Assembly: GCF_004342025.1 (NCBI RefSeq)
Contig: NZ_SLWN01000004.1
Span: 248,001-312,000 of the forward strand
Length of the DNA stretch: 64,000 nt
From: Kribbella steppae
GTDB lineage: Bacteria; Actinomycetota; Actinomycetes; Propionibacteriales; Kribbellaceae
Direction: 5' to 3'
This document shows positions 52,436 through 63,890 of the stretch, piece by piece (within the stretch, counting starts at the first letter, position 1; each line of letters starts with the position of its first letter). The notes under the pieces are model-generated. The model searched no databases, had not been told where the DNA came from, and was given only the letters and a program-made list of their open reading frames with translations. The position numbers and the translations under genes are program-made.

Positions 52436-52473
52436 CCCAGCAGGACTAGGCCTACATCGGCCATCCTGCTGGG
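52436..52473 (+). terminator. Hairpin downstream of the DUF349 gene
   Basis: CCCAGCAGGA (52436-52445) pairs perfectly with TCCTGCTGGG (52464-52473). The 18-base loop contains a second GGCC/GGCC pairing. It sits 18 bases after the DUF349 stop, so a terminator is likely. An ATG begins right at its end (52474). Confidence 0.65.
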
Positions 52474-52623
52474 ATGTTCGAGTACGACCTGCCGTACTAC
52501 TTCGCCGGCCTGCCCTTCACTAGCCGACAAGTCCCCCGCAAACTCACCTGGCTGCTGGCCCGCGGCGAAATCCGCCAAGTCCTCGTTCTCTGCCAACATC
52601 CCTGGCTGCCGAGGCGATGGTGA
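52474..52623 (+). pseudogene. N-terminal remnant resembling an AbiEi-type winged-helix protein
   Basis: A 49-codon frame reads MFEYDLPYYFAGLPFTSRQV, then TWLLARGEIRQVLVLCQHPW and stop at 52623. The segment GLPFTSRQV ... LLARGEIRQVL is like the first helix-turn-helix of AbiEi-type proteins, in which a GVYV motif follows; here the frame ends in foreign sequence. No ribosome site precedes the ATG. I regard it as a truncated relic. Confidence 0.35.
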
Positions 52624-52640
52624 CTACCCAGGCGACCAGC

Positions 52641-53114
52641 TCACGAGCACAGGCGGCAGTCCGTGTAGTCGCCGAGGTACAACCCGTGCTTGGGGCAACG
52701 AGTGAAGGCGGCGTCGACCGGAGTCGGATCCCACATCCGTGGCAGGTCCACCGCCTCCGCAGGCGGCCGATAGGAACGGACTACCTCGGCGTAATCGGCC
52801 AGATACCGATCCGCGTACGGCGGTTCGTAGCTGAGCAACTCCCAGTGGAAATGCGCCTGCGCCGACTCGATCACCCGCAGCAGGAATACACGCTCAGCCT
52901 CCCAGTCGGCCGACCACGGCAACTCGTCCAGGTCGAAGCCCTCGTTGCCCAGCCCGATCCGCGAGTTGCACAGCAACAACGCGAACCCGCGCTCGAACGG
53001 CGTCTCCGCCAGGTCACAAGCAGGCAACGCGAGCACGTCCAGGAACACTTCCGACCCACCGTTGGACAGCTTCAGCCGCGGCCCGGAGGCCGAGCCGCCG
53101 AACCAGTTGCCCAC
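52641..53114 (-). CDS. Conserved-looking hypothetical protein in the relA operon
   Basis: A 157-residue protein starting at GTG 53114, six bases after the relA stop. Parts: GSASGPRLKLSNGGSEVFLD at the N terminus, RGFALLLCNSRIGLGNEGFD in the middle, a hydrophobic helix AERVFLLRVIESAQAHFHW, and a C-terminal CPKHGLYLGDYTDCRLCS resembling a CxxH...CxxC zinc knuckle. There is no transmembrane segment. I do not recognise the family. Its position suggests co-expression with relA, but the function is unknown. Confidence 0.65.
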   Translation of the reverse strand: MGNWFGGSASGPRLKLSNGGSEVFLDVLALPACDLAETPFERGFALLLCNSRIGLGNEGFDLDELPWSADWEAERVFLLRVIESAQAHFHWELLSYEPPYADRYLADYAEVVRSYRPPAEAVDLPRMWDPTPVDAAFTRCPKHGLYLGDYTDCRLCS

Positions 53115-53119
53115 CGCCC

Positions 53120-55507
<2,388 letters not shown>

Positions 55508-55640
55508 GTTTGTGTCCCTCCGCCGACAGACCACCAGTCTAGGGGGAACCGTCCAACGAGGTTGAAACGGCCTGTGGACAACACGCCGGGCCAGGCTCCG
55601 ATCGCGGAGAGTTATCCGATTTCAGACACGCCGTACACGC

Positions 55641-56180
55641 TCAGACGGTGAGGAGCGACGTGACCTGCTCACCGGCCAGCCGCTCCCGGCCAGGCAGGAA
55701 GGACAGCTCGAGCAGGACCGCCGTACCCGTGACTTCGGCTCCACAACGACGAATCAGCCGCAGACACGCCTCGACCGTCCCGCCGGTGGCGAGTACGTCG
55801 TCGATCACCAGCACCCGGTCCCCCGGCGCGAACGCGTCCTGATGCACCTCGATGGTCGCCTCGCCGTACTCCAGCGCGTACGACTCCTCGTACGTCGCCG
55901 CCGGCAGCTTCCCCTGCTTCCGCACCGGCACGAACCCGGCGCCGAGGGCGAGCGCGACCGGGGCGGCGAGGATGAACCCGCGCGCCTCGATCCCGACCAC
56001 CTTGTCGACCACCGGGTTGCCGTCGTCGTCCGTACCGGCCGCGGCCAGCGCCTGGACCACCAGCGCGAAGCCGTCGTGGTCGGCCAGCAGCGGGGTGATG
56101 TCCTTGAACACCACCCCCGGCTGCGGGTAGTCCGGGATGTCGCGGATCCCGTCCTTCAGCACCTGCTCGAGTGAGCGCAT
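55641..56180 (-). CDS. apt: Adenine phosphoribosyltransferase
   Basis: A 179-residue APRT. N terminus: [20 protein letters not shown]. The PRPP-binding loop is [20 protein letters not shown] near residue 115, and the flexible loop includes [20 protein letters not shown]. It salvages adenine to AMP. The ATG shares one base with the secF stop (TGATG). Lying between secF and relA is the classic gram-positive order. Confidence 0.96.
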   Translation of the reverse strand: MRSLEQVLKDGIRDIPDYPQPGVVFKDITPLLADHDGFALVVQALAAAGTDDDGNPVVDKVVGIEARGFILAAPVALALGAGFVPVRKQGKLPAATYEESYALEYGEATIEVHQDAFAPGDRVLVIDDVLATGGTVEACLRLIRRCGAEVTGTAVLLELSFLPGRERLAGEQVTSLLTV

Positions 56181-57358
56181 CACTTACCGCGCTTCGATCG
56201 GGGCTTGCGCGACGGCTGCGGCCGTCCAGCACCGGTCGCCTTCATCGGGCGAGCAGCCGGCGTGGGCGCCGTACCGGAGGGCCGGTCCTGCTTCCGGGGC
56301 TCGGCCTTGACCGCACCGGCTCCCACCGCGACCGGCGCACCGCCGGCCGGAGCCGGAGCCGACGCCGCGGCCGCAGCCGCGGCCCGCTTGGCCATGACGC
56401 GACGGCGCAGTGCCTGCATGCCCGGCTCACGCTCCTTGAACGCCGCGAGCAGCGCAGGCGCGATGAAGACCGAGGAGTACGCACCGACGGCGATACCGAC
56501 GAACAGCGCCAGCGACAGGTCCTTCAGCGGCCCGGTGCCCAGTACGACGGTGCCGACGACGAGGATCGATCCGACCGGCATCAGCGCGATCAGTGTGGTG
56601 TTGATCGACCGTACGACGGTCTGGTTGACCGCGAGGTTGGTCGCGTCCGAGTAGGTGTACCGGTTGGACCCGGTGATACCCCGGGTGTTCTCCCGGATCT
56701 TGTCGAACACCACGACCGTGTCGTACAGCGAGTAACCCAGGATCGTCAGTACGCCGATCACGGTCGCCGGCGTGACGTCGAAGCCGATCAGCGCGTACAC
56801 ACCGACCGTGATCAGCACGTCGTGCAGCAGCGCGATGATGGCGGCCATCGAGGCTTTGGGTTCTCGGAAATAGGCCCAGATGACCAGGAAGACCAGGCCG
56901 AGGAAGACGATCAGCGCGAGGATCGCCTTGTTCGCGATCTGCTTGCCCCAGGAGGCGCCGATCTGCTGCGACGTCACCTGATCGACCGAGACCCCGGCCT
57001 CGGCTGCGATCGCGGCGCGGACCTTGGTGATGTCGTCCTGGCTCAGCGGCTTGGTCTGCACCCGCACCTTGTCGGCGCCGATGGTGGTGACGACCGGGTC
57101 GCCCAGATCCTTGGCGTTGGTCGCGGTCACCACGTCGGTGAAGTCCTGGACCGTGCTGTCGGTGACCTTGACGTTGGTCTGGTACTCGACACCGCCCTTG
57201 AACTCGATGCCGAGTGCGAGGCCGCGGGTGAGCAACCCGATCAGCGACACGGCGACCAGCACCAGGGAGACAGTGAACCAGAGCTTGCGCTTGCCGATGA
57301 AGTCGTACGAGACCTCACCGCGGTGCAGCTTGGCACCGAGCTGTCCGAGCTTCGACAT
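56180..57358 (-). CDS. secF: Protein translocase subunit SecF
   Basis: A 392-residue SecF with six membrane spans. Helix 1 includes [20 protein letters not shown]; the periplasmic P1-like loop reads [20 protein letters not shown]; the family [17 protein letters not shown] motif is near residue 210, and [20 protein letters not shown] follows. The cytoplasmic C-terminal tail of 75 residues is Ala/Pro/Arg-rich and low complexity. With SecD it uses the proton motive force to help late translocation. The start overlaps the secD stop by one base (TGATG). Confidence 0.96.
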   Translation of the reverse strand: MSKLGQLGAKLHRGEVSYDFIGKRKLWFTVSLVLVAVSLIGLLTRGLALGIEFKGGVEYQTNVKVTDSTVQDFTDVVTATNAKDLGDPVVTTIGADKVRVQTKPLSQDDITKVRAAIAAEAGVSVDQVTSQQIGASWGKQIANKAILALIVFLGLVFLVIWAYFREPKASMAAIIALLHDVLITVGVYALIGFDVTPATVIGVLTILGYSLYDTVVVFDKIRENTRGITGSNRYTYSDATNLAVNQTVVRSINTTLIALMPVGSILVVGTVVLGTGPLKDLSLALFVGIAVGAYSSVFIAPALLAAFKEREPGMQALRRRVMAKRAAAAAAASAPAPAGGAPVAVGAGAVKAEPRKQDRPSGTAPTPAARPMKATGAGRPQPSRKPRSKRGK

Positions 57359-59100
57359 CAGACCTCCCCTCCCACCGGCTTGCGCGTCGATGACGGCTTG
57401 GCCGGCCGCGCGGTCGGCTTCATCTGACCCGGAAGCCGCTCCACCCCGAGATGCTCAGGATCCAGGCCGGACAGCTTGTGGCCGTGGCCGAAGAAGTCGG
57501 TCCGGGCCAGTAGCGTGACGAGCGGCTTGGTGAAGATGAACACCACGAGCAGGTCGATCAGCGTGGTCAGGCCGAGCGTGAACGCGAAGCCCCGGACACT
57601 GCCGATCGCCAGGATGTACAGCACCACCGCGGCGAGCAGCGAGATCGAGTCGGCCGCGATGATCGTGTGCTTGGCCCGGGCCCAGCCGGTCTCCACCGAC
57701 GACCGCAGGCTGCGGCCCTCCCGGACCTCGTCTCGGAGTCGTTCGAAGTAGATGACGAACGAGTCCGCGGTGATACCGATGGCCACGATCAGACCGGCGA
57801 TACCGGCCAGCGTCAGGGTGAACCCGATCGCCTTGCCGAGCAGAACGACGGACGCATACGTCAGTACGGCGGCCACCCCGAGCGACAGCACCACGACGAT
57901 TCCCAGGCCGCGGTAGTACAGGAAGGAGAACAGCACAACCAGGGCGAGGCCGATGAGACCGGCCCAGATGCCCGCGGAGAGCTGGTCGCCACCGAGCTGC
58001 GGTGACACCGTCTCAACCGAGGAGATGTCGAACGACACTGGCAGCGCACCGTACTTCAGCACGTTCGCCAGGTCCCGCGCCTCCGCCTCGGTGAAGGTAC
58101 CGGTGATCTGCGCCTGACCACCCGGGATCGGCTGATCGACGCTCGGGGTGGAGATGGTTTCGCCGTCCAGCACGATCGCGAACAGGTTCTGGCCCTGACC
58201 GCGGGCGGAGATGTTCTGCGTCGCCTTGAGGAACTTGTCGCCGCCCTCGCCGGTGAACTTCAGGTTCACCTGCCACTGGAACCCGCTCTGCGGGATCCCC
58301 GCGCTGGCGTCGGCCAGGTCGGTGCCCTTCATGATCGCGGGACCGAGCAGGTACCGGTACTGGCCGTTGCGGTCGCAGGAGAACAGCGGCTTGCTCGGGT
58401 CGTCGGTCTGCTTGTCACCGCACTTGAACGCCGCGAAGGCGGTCTGCGTGGCCGCGTCCGGGACGTACTGCAGCGGGTCCGCATTGGCCGCCGGCGTCGA
58501 CGGAGTCGCCGCCGGGGTGCTCGGCTTGGCGGTCGGCGTCGGGGTCGGCGTCGGGTCGGCGTCAGCCAGCGCGCTGCTCCAGGCCCGGCCGTTCGGCGTG
58601 CTGGTCGGCTTCGCGGTCGCGGTCGCACTCGGCTTGACCGTGGTGCTGGGCTTCGGCGTCGTACTGGACTTGGCCGTCGGTGTCCCGCTCGGCGTCGGCG
58701 ACGGTGTCGCCGGCGGCGCGGCCGCCTGGGCGTCGTACACGATCCGGAAGTAGAGCAGGGCGGTCTGGCCGACCTGCTTCACCAGGGCGTCCTGCGTGGC
58801 ACCCGGAACGGCCACGTTGATGTGGTTCGCTCCGGAGGTGGTGATGTCAGCCTCCGCGACACCCGCACCGTTGACCCGCTGAGAGATGATGTTCTTCGCC
58901 TCGTTCAGCTGGTCGGCGGTCACCGAACCGCCGCCGGCCAGGGAATTGGCGGTCAGCGTGATGGTGGTGCCACCGCGCAGGTCCAGGCCGAGCTTGGGCT
59001 TCCAGGTCTTGGTCAGCCCCATGATCCCGAACAGCAGGACCACGATGACTCCCAGGACGATCAGTAGCCGCCCGGGCCGGGATGTTGTCGTCGTTGCCAC
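57358..59100 (-). CDS. secD: Protein translocase subunit SecD
   Basis: A 580-residue SecD. Helix 1 is LLIVLGVIVVLLFGIMGLTK. Then the periplasmic start KLGLDLRGGTTITLTANSLA follows. Between the first P1 subdomains (about residues 125-200) there is a Pro/Thr/Ser-rich insert of about 80 residues, with PTPTPTPTAKPSTPAATPST. The rest is normal: DLANVLKYGALPVSFDIS, GLIVAIGITADSFVIYFERL, and six membrane helices. The insert is typical of actinobacteria though longer than most. The GTG at 59100 has AAGG upstream. It forms the SecDF complex with the next gene. Confidence 0.95.
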   Translation of the reverse strand: MATTTTSRPGRLLIVLGVIVVLLFGIMGLTKTWKPKLGLDLRGGTTITLTANSLAGGGSVTADQLNEAKNIISQRVNGAGVAEADITTSGANHINVAVPGATQDALVKQVGQTALLYFRIVYDAQAAAPPATPSPTPSGTPTAKSSTTPKPSTTVKPSATATAKPTSTPNGRAWSSALADADPTPTPTPTAKPSTPAATPSTPAANADPLQYVPDAATQTAFAAFKCGDKQTDDPSKPLFSCDRNGQYRYLLGPAIMKGTDLADASAGIPQSGFQWQVNLKFTGEGGDKFLKATQNISARGQGQNLFAIVLDGETISTPSVDQPIPGGQAQITGTFTEAEARDLANVLKYGALPVSFDISSVETVSPQLGGDQLSAGIWAGLIGLALVVLFSFLYYRGLGIVVVLSLGVAAVLTYASVVLLGKAIGFTLTLAGIAGLIVAIGITADSFVIYFERLRDEVREGRSLRSSVETGWARAKHTIIAADSISLLAAVVLYILAIGSVRGFAFTLGLTTLIDLLVVFIFTKPLVTLLARTDFFGHGHKLSGLDPEHLGVERLPGQMKPTARPAKPSSTRKPVGGEV

Positions 59101-59186
59101 GTCAGATTCAACCTTCGTACTTCTGGGCGCGGCGCATCGTCTGGTGGACGCCGGTCGGCGCGCCGCAGGCCGCTAGGAGGGGTAAG

Positions 59187-59675
59187 TCAGTTCTCGGTGT
59201 GCGTCGGCGGCAGCTTCGGCGCGTCCTGCGTCTTGCCGTCGGCCTTGTCGCCGGCCTTGTCACGACCCGCGTCCGGTACGTCGACCGGGTCCTTGGCGGG
59301 CTCCTCCTCGGCGACCGGCTCGTCCGCGTCGGCCTTGTCCTCGACCACCGGCTCGGCCGGGGTCTCGACGGCGGCGTCCTCGTCCGGGATGACCCGGCCG
59401 ATCGACGCCTTGACCACCTGCACCAGGACGCCCTCGGAGATCTCCAGCGTCACGTAGTCGTCGTCGGTCTCCTCGACGATGCCGACCAGCCCACTGGTGG
59501 TGATCACCTTGGTGCCGGGGCTGAGGGAGGCGACGGTCTCGGCCTGCCGCTGGCGCTGCTTGCGCTGCGTGCGGCTCATGAACCAGATCATCCCGACGAT
59601 CAGGATCAGCGGCAGCAGCAGCGTGAAGCCAGAGCCACCCCCGGAAGAGGCCAAAGGTACGGCGATCAGTTGCAT
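59187..59675 (-). CDS. yajC: Preprotein translocase subunit YajC
   Basis: A 162-residue YajC with one transmembrane helix (TLLLPLILIVGMIWFM) followed by SRTQRKQRQRQAETVASLSP and a short KOW-like beta unit (GTKVITTSGLVGIVEETDDD). The C-terminal tail of about 65 residues is acidic and low complexity. It associates with SecDF. It lies 86 bases upstream of secD and is probably in the same operon. Confidence 0.93.
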   Translation of the reverse strand: MQLIAVPLASSGGGSGFTLLLPLILIVGMIWFMSRTQRKQRQRQAETVASLSPGTKVITTSGLVGIVEETDDDYVTLEISEGVLVQVVKASIGRVIPDEDAAVETPAEPVVEDKADADEPVAEEEPAKDPVDVPDAGRDKAGDKADGKTQDAPKLPPTHTEN

Positions 59676-59752
59676 CGGGACTCAGAATCCTTCGTCGTCG
59701 GGAGTACGGGGCATCCGGCACGCTCTGCTCAAGCGCGCAGGTCGCAACGGAA

Positions 59753-59765
59753 TGACCTGAGGTCA
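59753..59765. promoter_or_regulatory. 13-bp palindrome upstream of yajC
   Basis: TGACCTGAGGTCA (59753-59765) is a perfect palindrome in the 170-base gap between ruvB (stop 59846) and yajC. It lies 78 bases upstream of the yajC start and could be an operator. Nothing identifies the binding protein. Confidence 0.35.
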
Positions 59766-59845
59766 GGCCACCGGGGAGTCTAACCCTGCGTGGCAACAAT
59801 CACCTCATGACACCGGGTCACGTTTGCGTTACTCGGGCCTTGTGT

Positions 59846-60892
59846 TCACTCTGTGTCGAAGAGCGTGTCCGCGAACGTGGCGCCCTTCGGGACTTTCAGC
59901 CCGATATGCCGCCAAGCCGCGGGCGTGGCAACGCGGCCGCGCGGCGTACGAGCCAGATAGCCGGACCGGACCAGGAATGGTTCGGCCACTTCCTCCACAG
60001 TCTCACGTTCCTCGCCGACCGCAACCGCCAGCGTCGAAAGACCCACCGGTCCGCCGCCGAAACGGCGGCACAACGCGTCCAGGACGGACCGGTCCAGCCG
60101 GTCCAGGCCCATCTTGTCCACCTCGTACAGCTCCAGCGCCGCCCTGGACAGCGCGAGCGTGATGATCCCGTCGGCGCGGACCTCGGCGTAGTCGCGGACC
60201 CGGCGCAGCAGCCGGTTCGCGATCCGCGGCGTACCGCGGGACCGGGACGCAATCTCGGCCGCGCCCTCAGGAGTGATGTCGACCTCGAGCAGCGCGGCCG
60301 ACCGGTTCACGATCTTCTCCAGCTCGGCGGACTCGTAGAACTCCAGATGCCCGGTGAACCCGAACCGGTCCCGCAGCGGCCCCGGCAGCAGTCCGGCCCG
60401 CGTGGTCGCGCCGACCAATGTGAACGGCGGGATCTCCAACGGGATCGCGGTCGCACCGGGACCCTTGCCGACGATCACGTCGACCCGGAAGTCCTCCATC
60501 GCCATGTAGAGCAGTTCCTCGGCGGGCCGGGACATCCGATGGATCTCGTCGAGGAACAGCACCTCGCCCTCGCTCAGCCCGGACAGGATCGCGGCCAGGT
60601 CGCCGGCGTGCTGGATCGCCGGACCGCTGGTGATCCGCAGCGGCGCCGACATCTCGCTGGCGATGATCATCGCCAGGGTGGTCTTGCCCAGGCCGGGCGG
60701 ACCGGACAGCAGCACGTGGTCAGGCGCCCGGTTGCGGCCGCGGGCAGCGTGCAGGACCAACTCGAGCTGCTCGCTGACCCGTCGTTGCCCGCCGAACTCG
60801 GCCAGCGTGCGCGGCCGCAGCGCGGACTCGATCTTGCGTTCCTCGAGATCCACCGCGTCCGCGGAGACCAAGGGCCGGACGTTGTCCTCCAT
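59846..60892 (-). CDS. ruvB: Holliday junction branch-migration helicase RuvB
   Basis: A 348-residue AAA+ ATPase. Walker A is [11 protein letters not shown], Walker [10 protein letters not shown], and [20 protein letters not shown] holds sensor 1 and the Arg finger. The C-terminal winged helix starts with [24 protein letters not shown] sequence (here [19 protein letters not shown]). It drives branch migration with RuvA. It starts three bases after ruvA stops, so ruvC-ruvA-ruvB form an operon. Confidence 0.96.
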   Translation of the reverse strand: MEDNVRPLVSADAVDLEERKIESALRPRTLAEFGGQRRVSEQLELVLHAARGRNRAPDHVLLSGPPGLGKTTLAMIIASEMSAPLRITSGPAIQHAGDLAAILSGLSEGEVLFLDEIHRMSRPAEELLYMAMEDFRVDVIVGKGPGATAIPLEIPPFTLVGATTRAGLLPGPLRDRFGFTGHLEFYESAELEKIVNRSAALLEVDITPEGAAEIASRSRGTPRIANRLLRRVRDYAEVRADGIITLALSRAALELYEVDKMGLDRLDRSVLDALCRRFGGGPVGLSTLAVAVGEERETVEEVAEPFLVRSGYLARTPRGRVATPAAWRHIGLKVPKGATFADTLFDTE

Positions 60893-60895
60893 CTG

Positions 60896-61498
60896 CTACG
60901 CCTTCGACAGCACGCGCAGCGCGGCGCGGAGCAGGTCGGGAACGGACGGGTTCGCGTTGTCGGCGGCGAGCGGTGAGACCGCGGTGACCGCGTCCTCCGC
61001 ATCGCGAGTGGACCAGCCGAGCCCGACCAGACCGGCGTGCACCTGCTCCCGCCAAGCCTCCTGCGTCTGCAGTGGCCGGCCGGTCACTGTCCTCGACGGC
61101 GCACCGATCTTGTCCTTCAGCTCCAGCACGATTCGCTGCGCGCCCTTCTTCCCGATACCGGGCACCTTCACCAGCAGGTTGAGATCCTCGGTCGCGACAG
61201 CCTGCCGCAACTGATCCGGACTCAGTACGGCGAGCGCCGCCTGCGCCAGCTTCGGCCCAACCCCGGACGCCGTCTGCAGCAACTCGAACAGACTCTTCTC
61301 GTCGTCGTCGGAGAAGCCGTACAGCGTCAGCGAGTCCTCCCGCACCACCATGGAGGTGGACACCCGCGCCTCCTGCCCAGGCCGCAGCCCGGCCAGCGTG
61401 CCGGGATGGCAGAACACCTGCAGGCCGACTCCCCCGACCTCGATCACGGCACTGTCCACCCCGATGGCCGCCACCGGCCCCCGCACGAACGCGATCAT
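60896..61498 (-). CDS. ruvA: Holliday junction DNA-binding protein RuvA
   Basis: A 200-residue RuvA. The N-terminal OB domain starts MIAFVRGPVAAIGVDSAVIE and has VREDSLTLYGFSDDDEKSLF. The helix-hairpin-helix pair includes TASGVGPKLAQAAL and VPGIGKKGAQRIVLELKDKI. The C-terminal RuvB-binding domain covers WREQVHAGLVGLGWSTRDAE. It forms the tetrameric platform at four-way junctions. The gene begins 37 bases after the ruvC stop. Confidence 0.95.
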   Translation of the reverse strand: MIAFVRGPVAAIGVDSAVIEVGGVGLQVFCHPGTLAGLRPGQEARVSTSMVVREDSLTLYGFSDDDEKSLFELLQTASGVGPKLAQAALAVLSPDQLRQAVATEDLNLLVKVPGIGKKGAQRIVLELKDKIGAPSRTVTGRPLQTQEAWREQVHAGLVGLGWSTRDAEDAVTAVSPLAADNANPSVPDLLRAALRVLSKA

Positions 61499-61535
61499 CG
61501 CCAACCTCCCGACGACCGGACCTGTCCGACCGCCC

Positions 61536-62132
61536 TCATCGCTTGCTCTCCTGTGCTGCCACCGCGGCACGCAGTCGTGCCACCTGCAGGCGGGACTGCG
61601 CCTGCGCCAACGCCTCGAGGTTCGCGCGGCTCCCGGCCGCCTCTTGCAGGCGTGACGTCGTACCGCCACGCCAGACCTGACAAATCGCGAGCGCCAGCGC
61701 GTCCGCGGCGTCGGCGGGCGTCGGCCGCTCGGCCAGCTTCAGGATCCGCATGACCATCGTGCTGACCTGCTCCTTGCCGGCCCGACCAGAGCCGGTGACA
61801 GCGGCCTTCACCTCGCTCGGCGTGTGCAACGCGACCGGCAGACCCCGCCTGGCCGCAACGACCATCGCTACCCCGGACGCCTGGGCCGTGCCCATCACCG
61901 TCCGCACGTTGTGCTGCGCGAACACCCGCTCCACGGCGACCGCATCCGGCCGGTGCTTGTCTATCCACTCCTCCAGCTCGGCCTCGATCCGGACCAGTCG
62001 CTTGGACACGTCCAGGTCGGCCGGTGTCCGGATCACCCCGACGGCGACCAGCGCCGGCGGCTTGCCGGGTGAGCCCTCGACAATGCCGAGGCCGCACCGG
62101 GTCAGCCCCGGGTCGACGCCGAGCACCCGCAT
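61536..62132 (-). CDS. ruvC: Crossover junction endodeoxyribonuclease RuvC
   Basis: A 198-residue RuvC. Four acidic catalytic residues of the RNase H fold are visible: Asp in [16 protein letters not shown], Glu in [17 protein letters not shown], and two Asp in the [17 protein letters not shown] region. It cuts Holliday junctions symmetrically. The C-terminal 30 residues ([20 protein letters not shown]) are an extra helical tail. It is the first gene of the ruvCAB operon. Confidence 0.95.
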   Translation of the reverse strand: MRVLGVDPGLTRCGLGIVEGSPGKPPALVAVGVIRTPADLDVSKRLVRIEAELEEWIDKHRPDAVAVERVFAQHNVRTVMGTAQASGVAMVVAARRGLPVALHTPSEVKAAVTGSGRAGKEQVSTMVMRILKLAERPTPADAADALALAICQVWRGGTTSRLQEAAGSRANLEALAQAQSRLQVARLRAAVAAQESKR

Positions 62133-62207
62133 GGATCACCTCCGAACGTTTGTTCGACAACCCTAACGGCCGCCGAGGACAGCTCGGAAATCGACGCGCG
62201 GGACGGC

Positions 62208-63377
62208 TCAGAAGTAGTCGAGCATGTACGCCGTCGGGCCCGCGAACACCGGATCGAGCGAGGCATCCGCCGTACTCGATCCACCTGATGCCAGGCCCGA
62301 TCCACGGAGCGTGGCAAGCGGCGTACCGGAGTACAACGCAGCAAGCCCGCGTGGCCCGAGCTGCAGGACGTCACCGGACGCCTGGGTCGGCGTGAGCTCT
62401 CCAGCCCCGTCTGCGACCGACAGGTGCCAGTCACCGCCGTTGCCAGGTACGTCGGGGTCCTCGAGTCGCAGGTCGATCTCTACAGCGGCGTCAGGCGCGA
62501 ACCCACGTGCGGCGATCGCAGCAGGCGCGTCGAGCAACCGCAGCATCCAACGCTGATGCTGTACGTCCTTGTAGGCCTCATGCTCGACCATCAGGTGCAC
62601 CGGGTCGTCCGGAGAGATGTACGCCTGCACAGTGCTGGCGATCGACGAGCCGGAGCCGACTGTGGCCCACAGAGCCCGAGCGGTCGCCTCGGACCCGGCC
62701 ACGATCTCGTCGATGCACAGGTCGGAGCCGGACCAGCTGTAGACGACAAAGCCGTCGTCAGCGAGGTACGCGAAGTTGTCCTCGTCCGCGAGCCACTCAG
62801 TCACTTCCTTGAGCGGCCAAACGAGCGGACCGCTGGTCCGTCGCCGCTCATGCGACTGTCCTACCAGCTGCAGGACCCGCTCAGCGTCCTCCGGACCAGC
62901 ACGCCGTACGCCGACCTCCTTGCCACCCAGCGCCCGCAGATCGGCCGCAGCGAAGGAGAACCGGTAGCGGCCACCGCCGAACTCGTACCCGAGATGCCGA
63001 TAGATCACCGTGGTCGCCGGGTAGAGCGCGGTCAGCGGGAACCCCCTGTCCACCGCGCGCTGCAGCAGACCCCGCATCAGCTTGCTGCCCACACCACGGC
63101 CCCGGTACTCCGGTGCCACGACAACTCCCGCGACACCCGCCACCGGCACGCGTCGACCGCTCCACCACTGCTCGAAGTCCCAGAACCGGGCCGCCGCGAC
63201 CACCTCGTCACCGTCGGCCACACCGACGTACCGGCCGTCCTGGATGAACACCCGGGCGTCCTTGAGCCACTGCTCCCGATCACCGGCCGCCATCACCCCG
63301 AACGACCGAGCCCGCACCCGCATCACCGCGTCGAGCTGGTCCTCGGTGATGTCCACAAACCGCAACGCGTCACTCAC
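62208..63377 (-). CDS. Eis-like GNAT N-acetyltransferase
   Basis: A 389-residue protein with the three-part Eis architecture. The first GNAT domain has VAGVVVAPEYRGRGVGSKLM, the acetyl-CoA pyrophosphate loop. A second GNAT-like domain (about residues 160-285) lacks that loop. The C-terminal SCP2-like domain ends in ...AYMLDYF. In Mycobacterium Eis the C-terminal Phe carboxylate takes part in catalysis, and the final Phe here fits. Eis enzymes multi-acetylate aminoglycosides and lysine peptides. The GTG at 63377 follows AGGG by about eight bases. Substrate here is unknown. Confidence 0.83.
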   Translation of the reverse strand: MSDALRFVDITEDQLDAVMRVRARSFGVMAAGDREQWLKDARVFIQDGRYVGVADGDEVVAAARFWDFEQWWSGRRVPVAGVAGVVVAPEYRGRGVGSKLMRGLLQRAVDRGFPLTALYPATTVIYRHLGYEFGGGRYRFSFAAADLRALGGKEVGVRRAGPEDAERVLQLVGQSHERRRTSGPLVWPLKEVTEWLADEDNFAYLADDGFVVYSWSGSDLCIDEIVAGSEATARALWATVGSGSSIASTVQAYISPDDPVHLMVEHEAYKDVQHQRWMLRLLDAPAAIAARGFAPDAAVEIDLRLEDPDVPGNGGDWHLSVADGAGELTPTQASGDVLQLGPRGLAALYSGTPLATLRGSGLASGGSSTADASLDPVFAGPTAYMLDYF

Positions 63378-63439
63378 GCGGAAGACCCTACGTCCTGCCA
63401 CTCACCCGAGCGACACCAATACCGGTACGACGCCGGTCA

Positions 63440-63777
63440 CGCCATCCACCGTGACCAACGACCACATCCGGCGGTAACGACTCCAGCAACTGCTGCCACC
63501 TCGTCTGCAGCCAGCGACGAGTAGAAGTACTCCTCCAACACGCTGCTGGCCAGGACGCCGACCAGCATGGCCAGCGCGAGCTCCAGCGCCGGCAGCGTCA
63601 CTCCCCTTCAGGAGCCAACGGAGCCTCGCAGCTCAGCACCAGCCACACTGCGACCGGGATAACCGACTCCCACCGCACAGTGGCCGGCCAGTTGACTGTC
63701 GGCTTTGCCTCCAATCGTGGCGGCAGGAACCGGATCAGCGAGATGCCGACACCGGCCAGGATCCAGCGGAGCCACAT
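63440..63777 (-). pseudogene. CPBP-type intramembrane metalloprotease remnant
   Basis: The minus-strand frame from 63777 reads MWLRWILAGVGISLIRFLPP and continues to a stop at 63598. The next frame, from a GTG at 63601, has ELALAMLVGVLASSVLEEYF with the EE of CPBP motif 1. A shift then gives RRWLQTRWQQLLESLP, the sequence that normally follows that motif. The rest is unreadable. It is a decayed member of the CPBP (CAAX protease-like) family. Confidence 0.5.
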
Positions 63778-63890
63778 CGACTCGGTGCTGTCGTGATCCG
63801 CCAGCTACCGGACCTACGTGTTGCCCGCGGCAACCAACACGACGGCGGCAGTGAGCAGGCGTGGACGCCACAGGCGAGGACCAGGCGCCG

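Noticed and set aside
58440..58730. Frameshift within secD
   Set aside because: The low-complexity Pro/Thr stretch stays in frame and normal SecD resumes on both sides.
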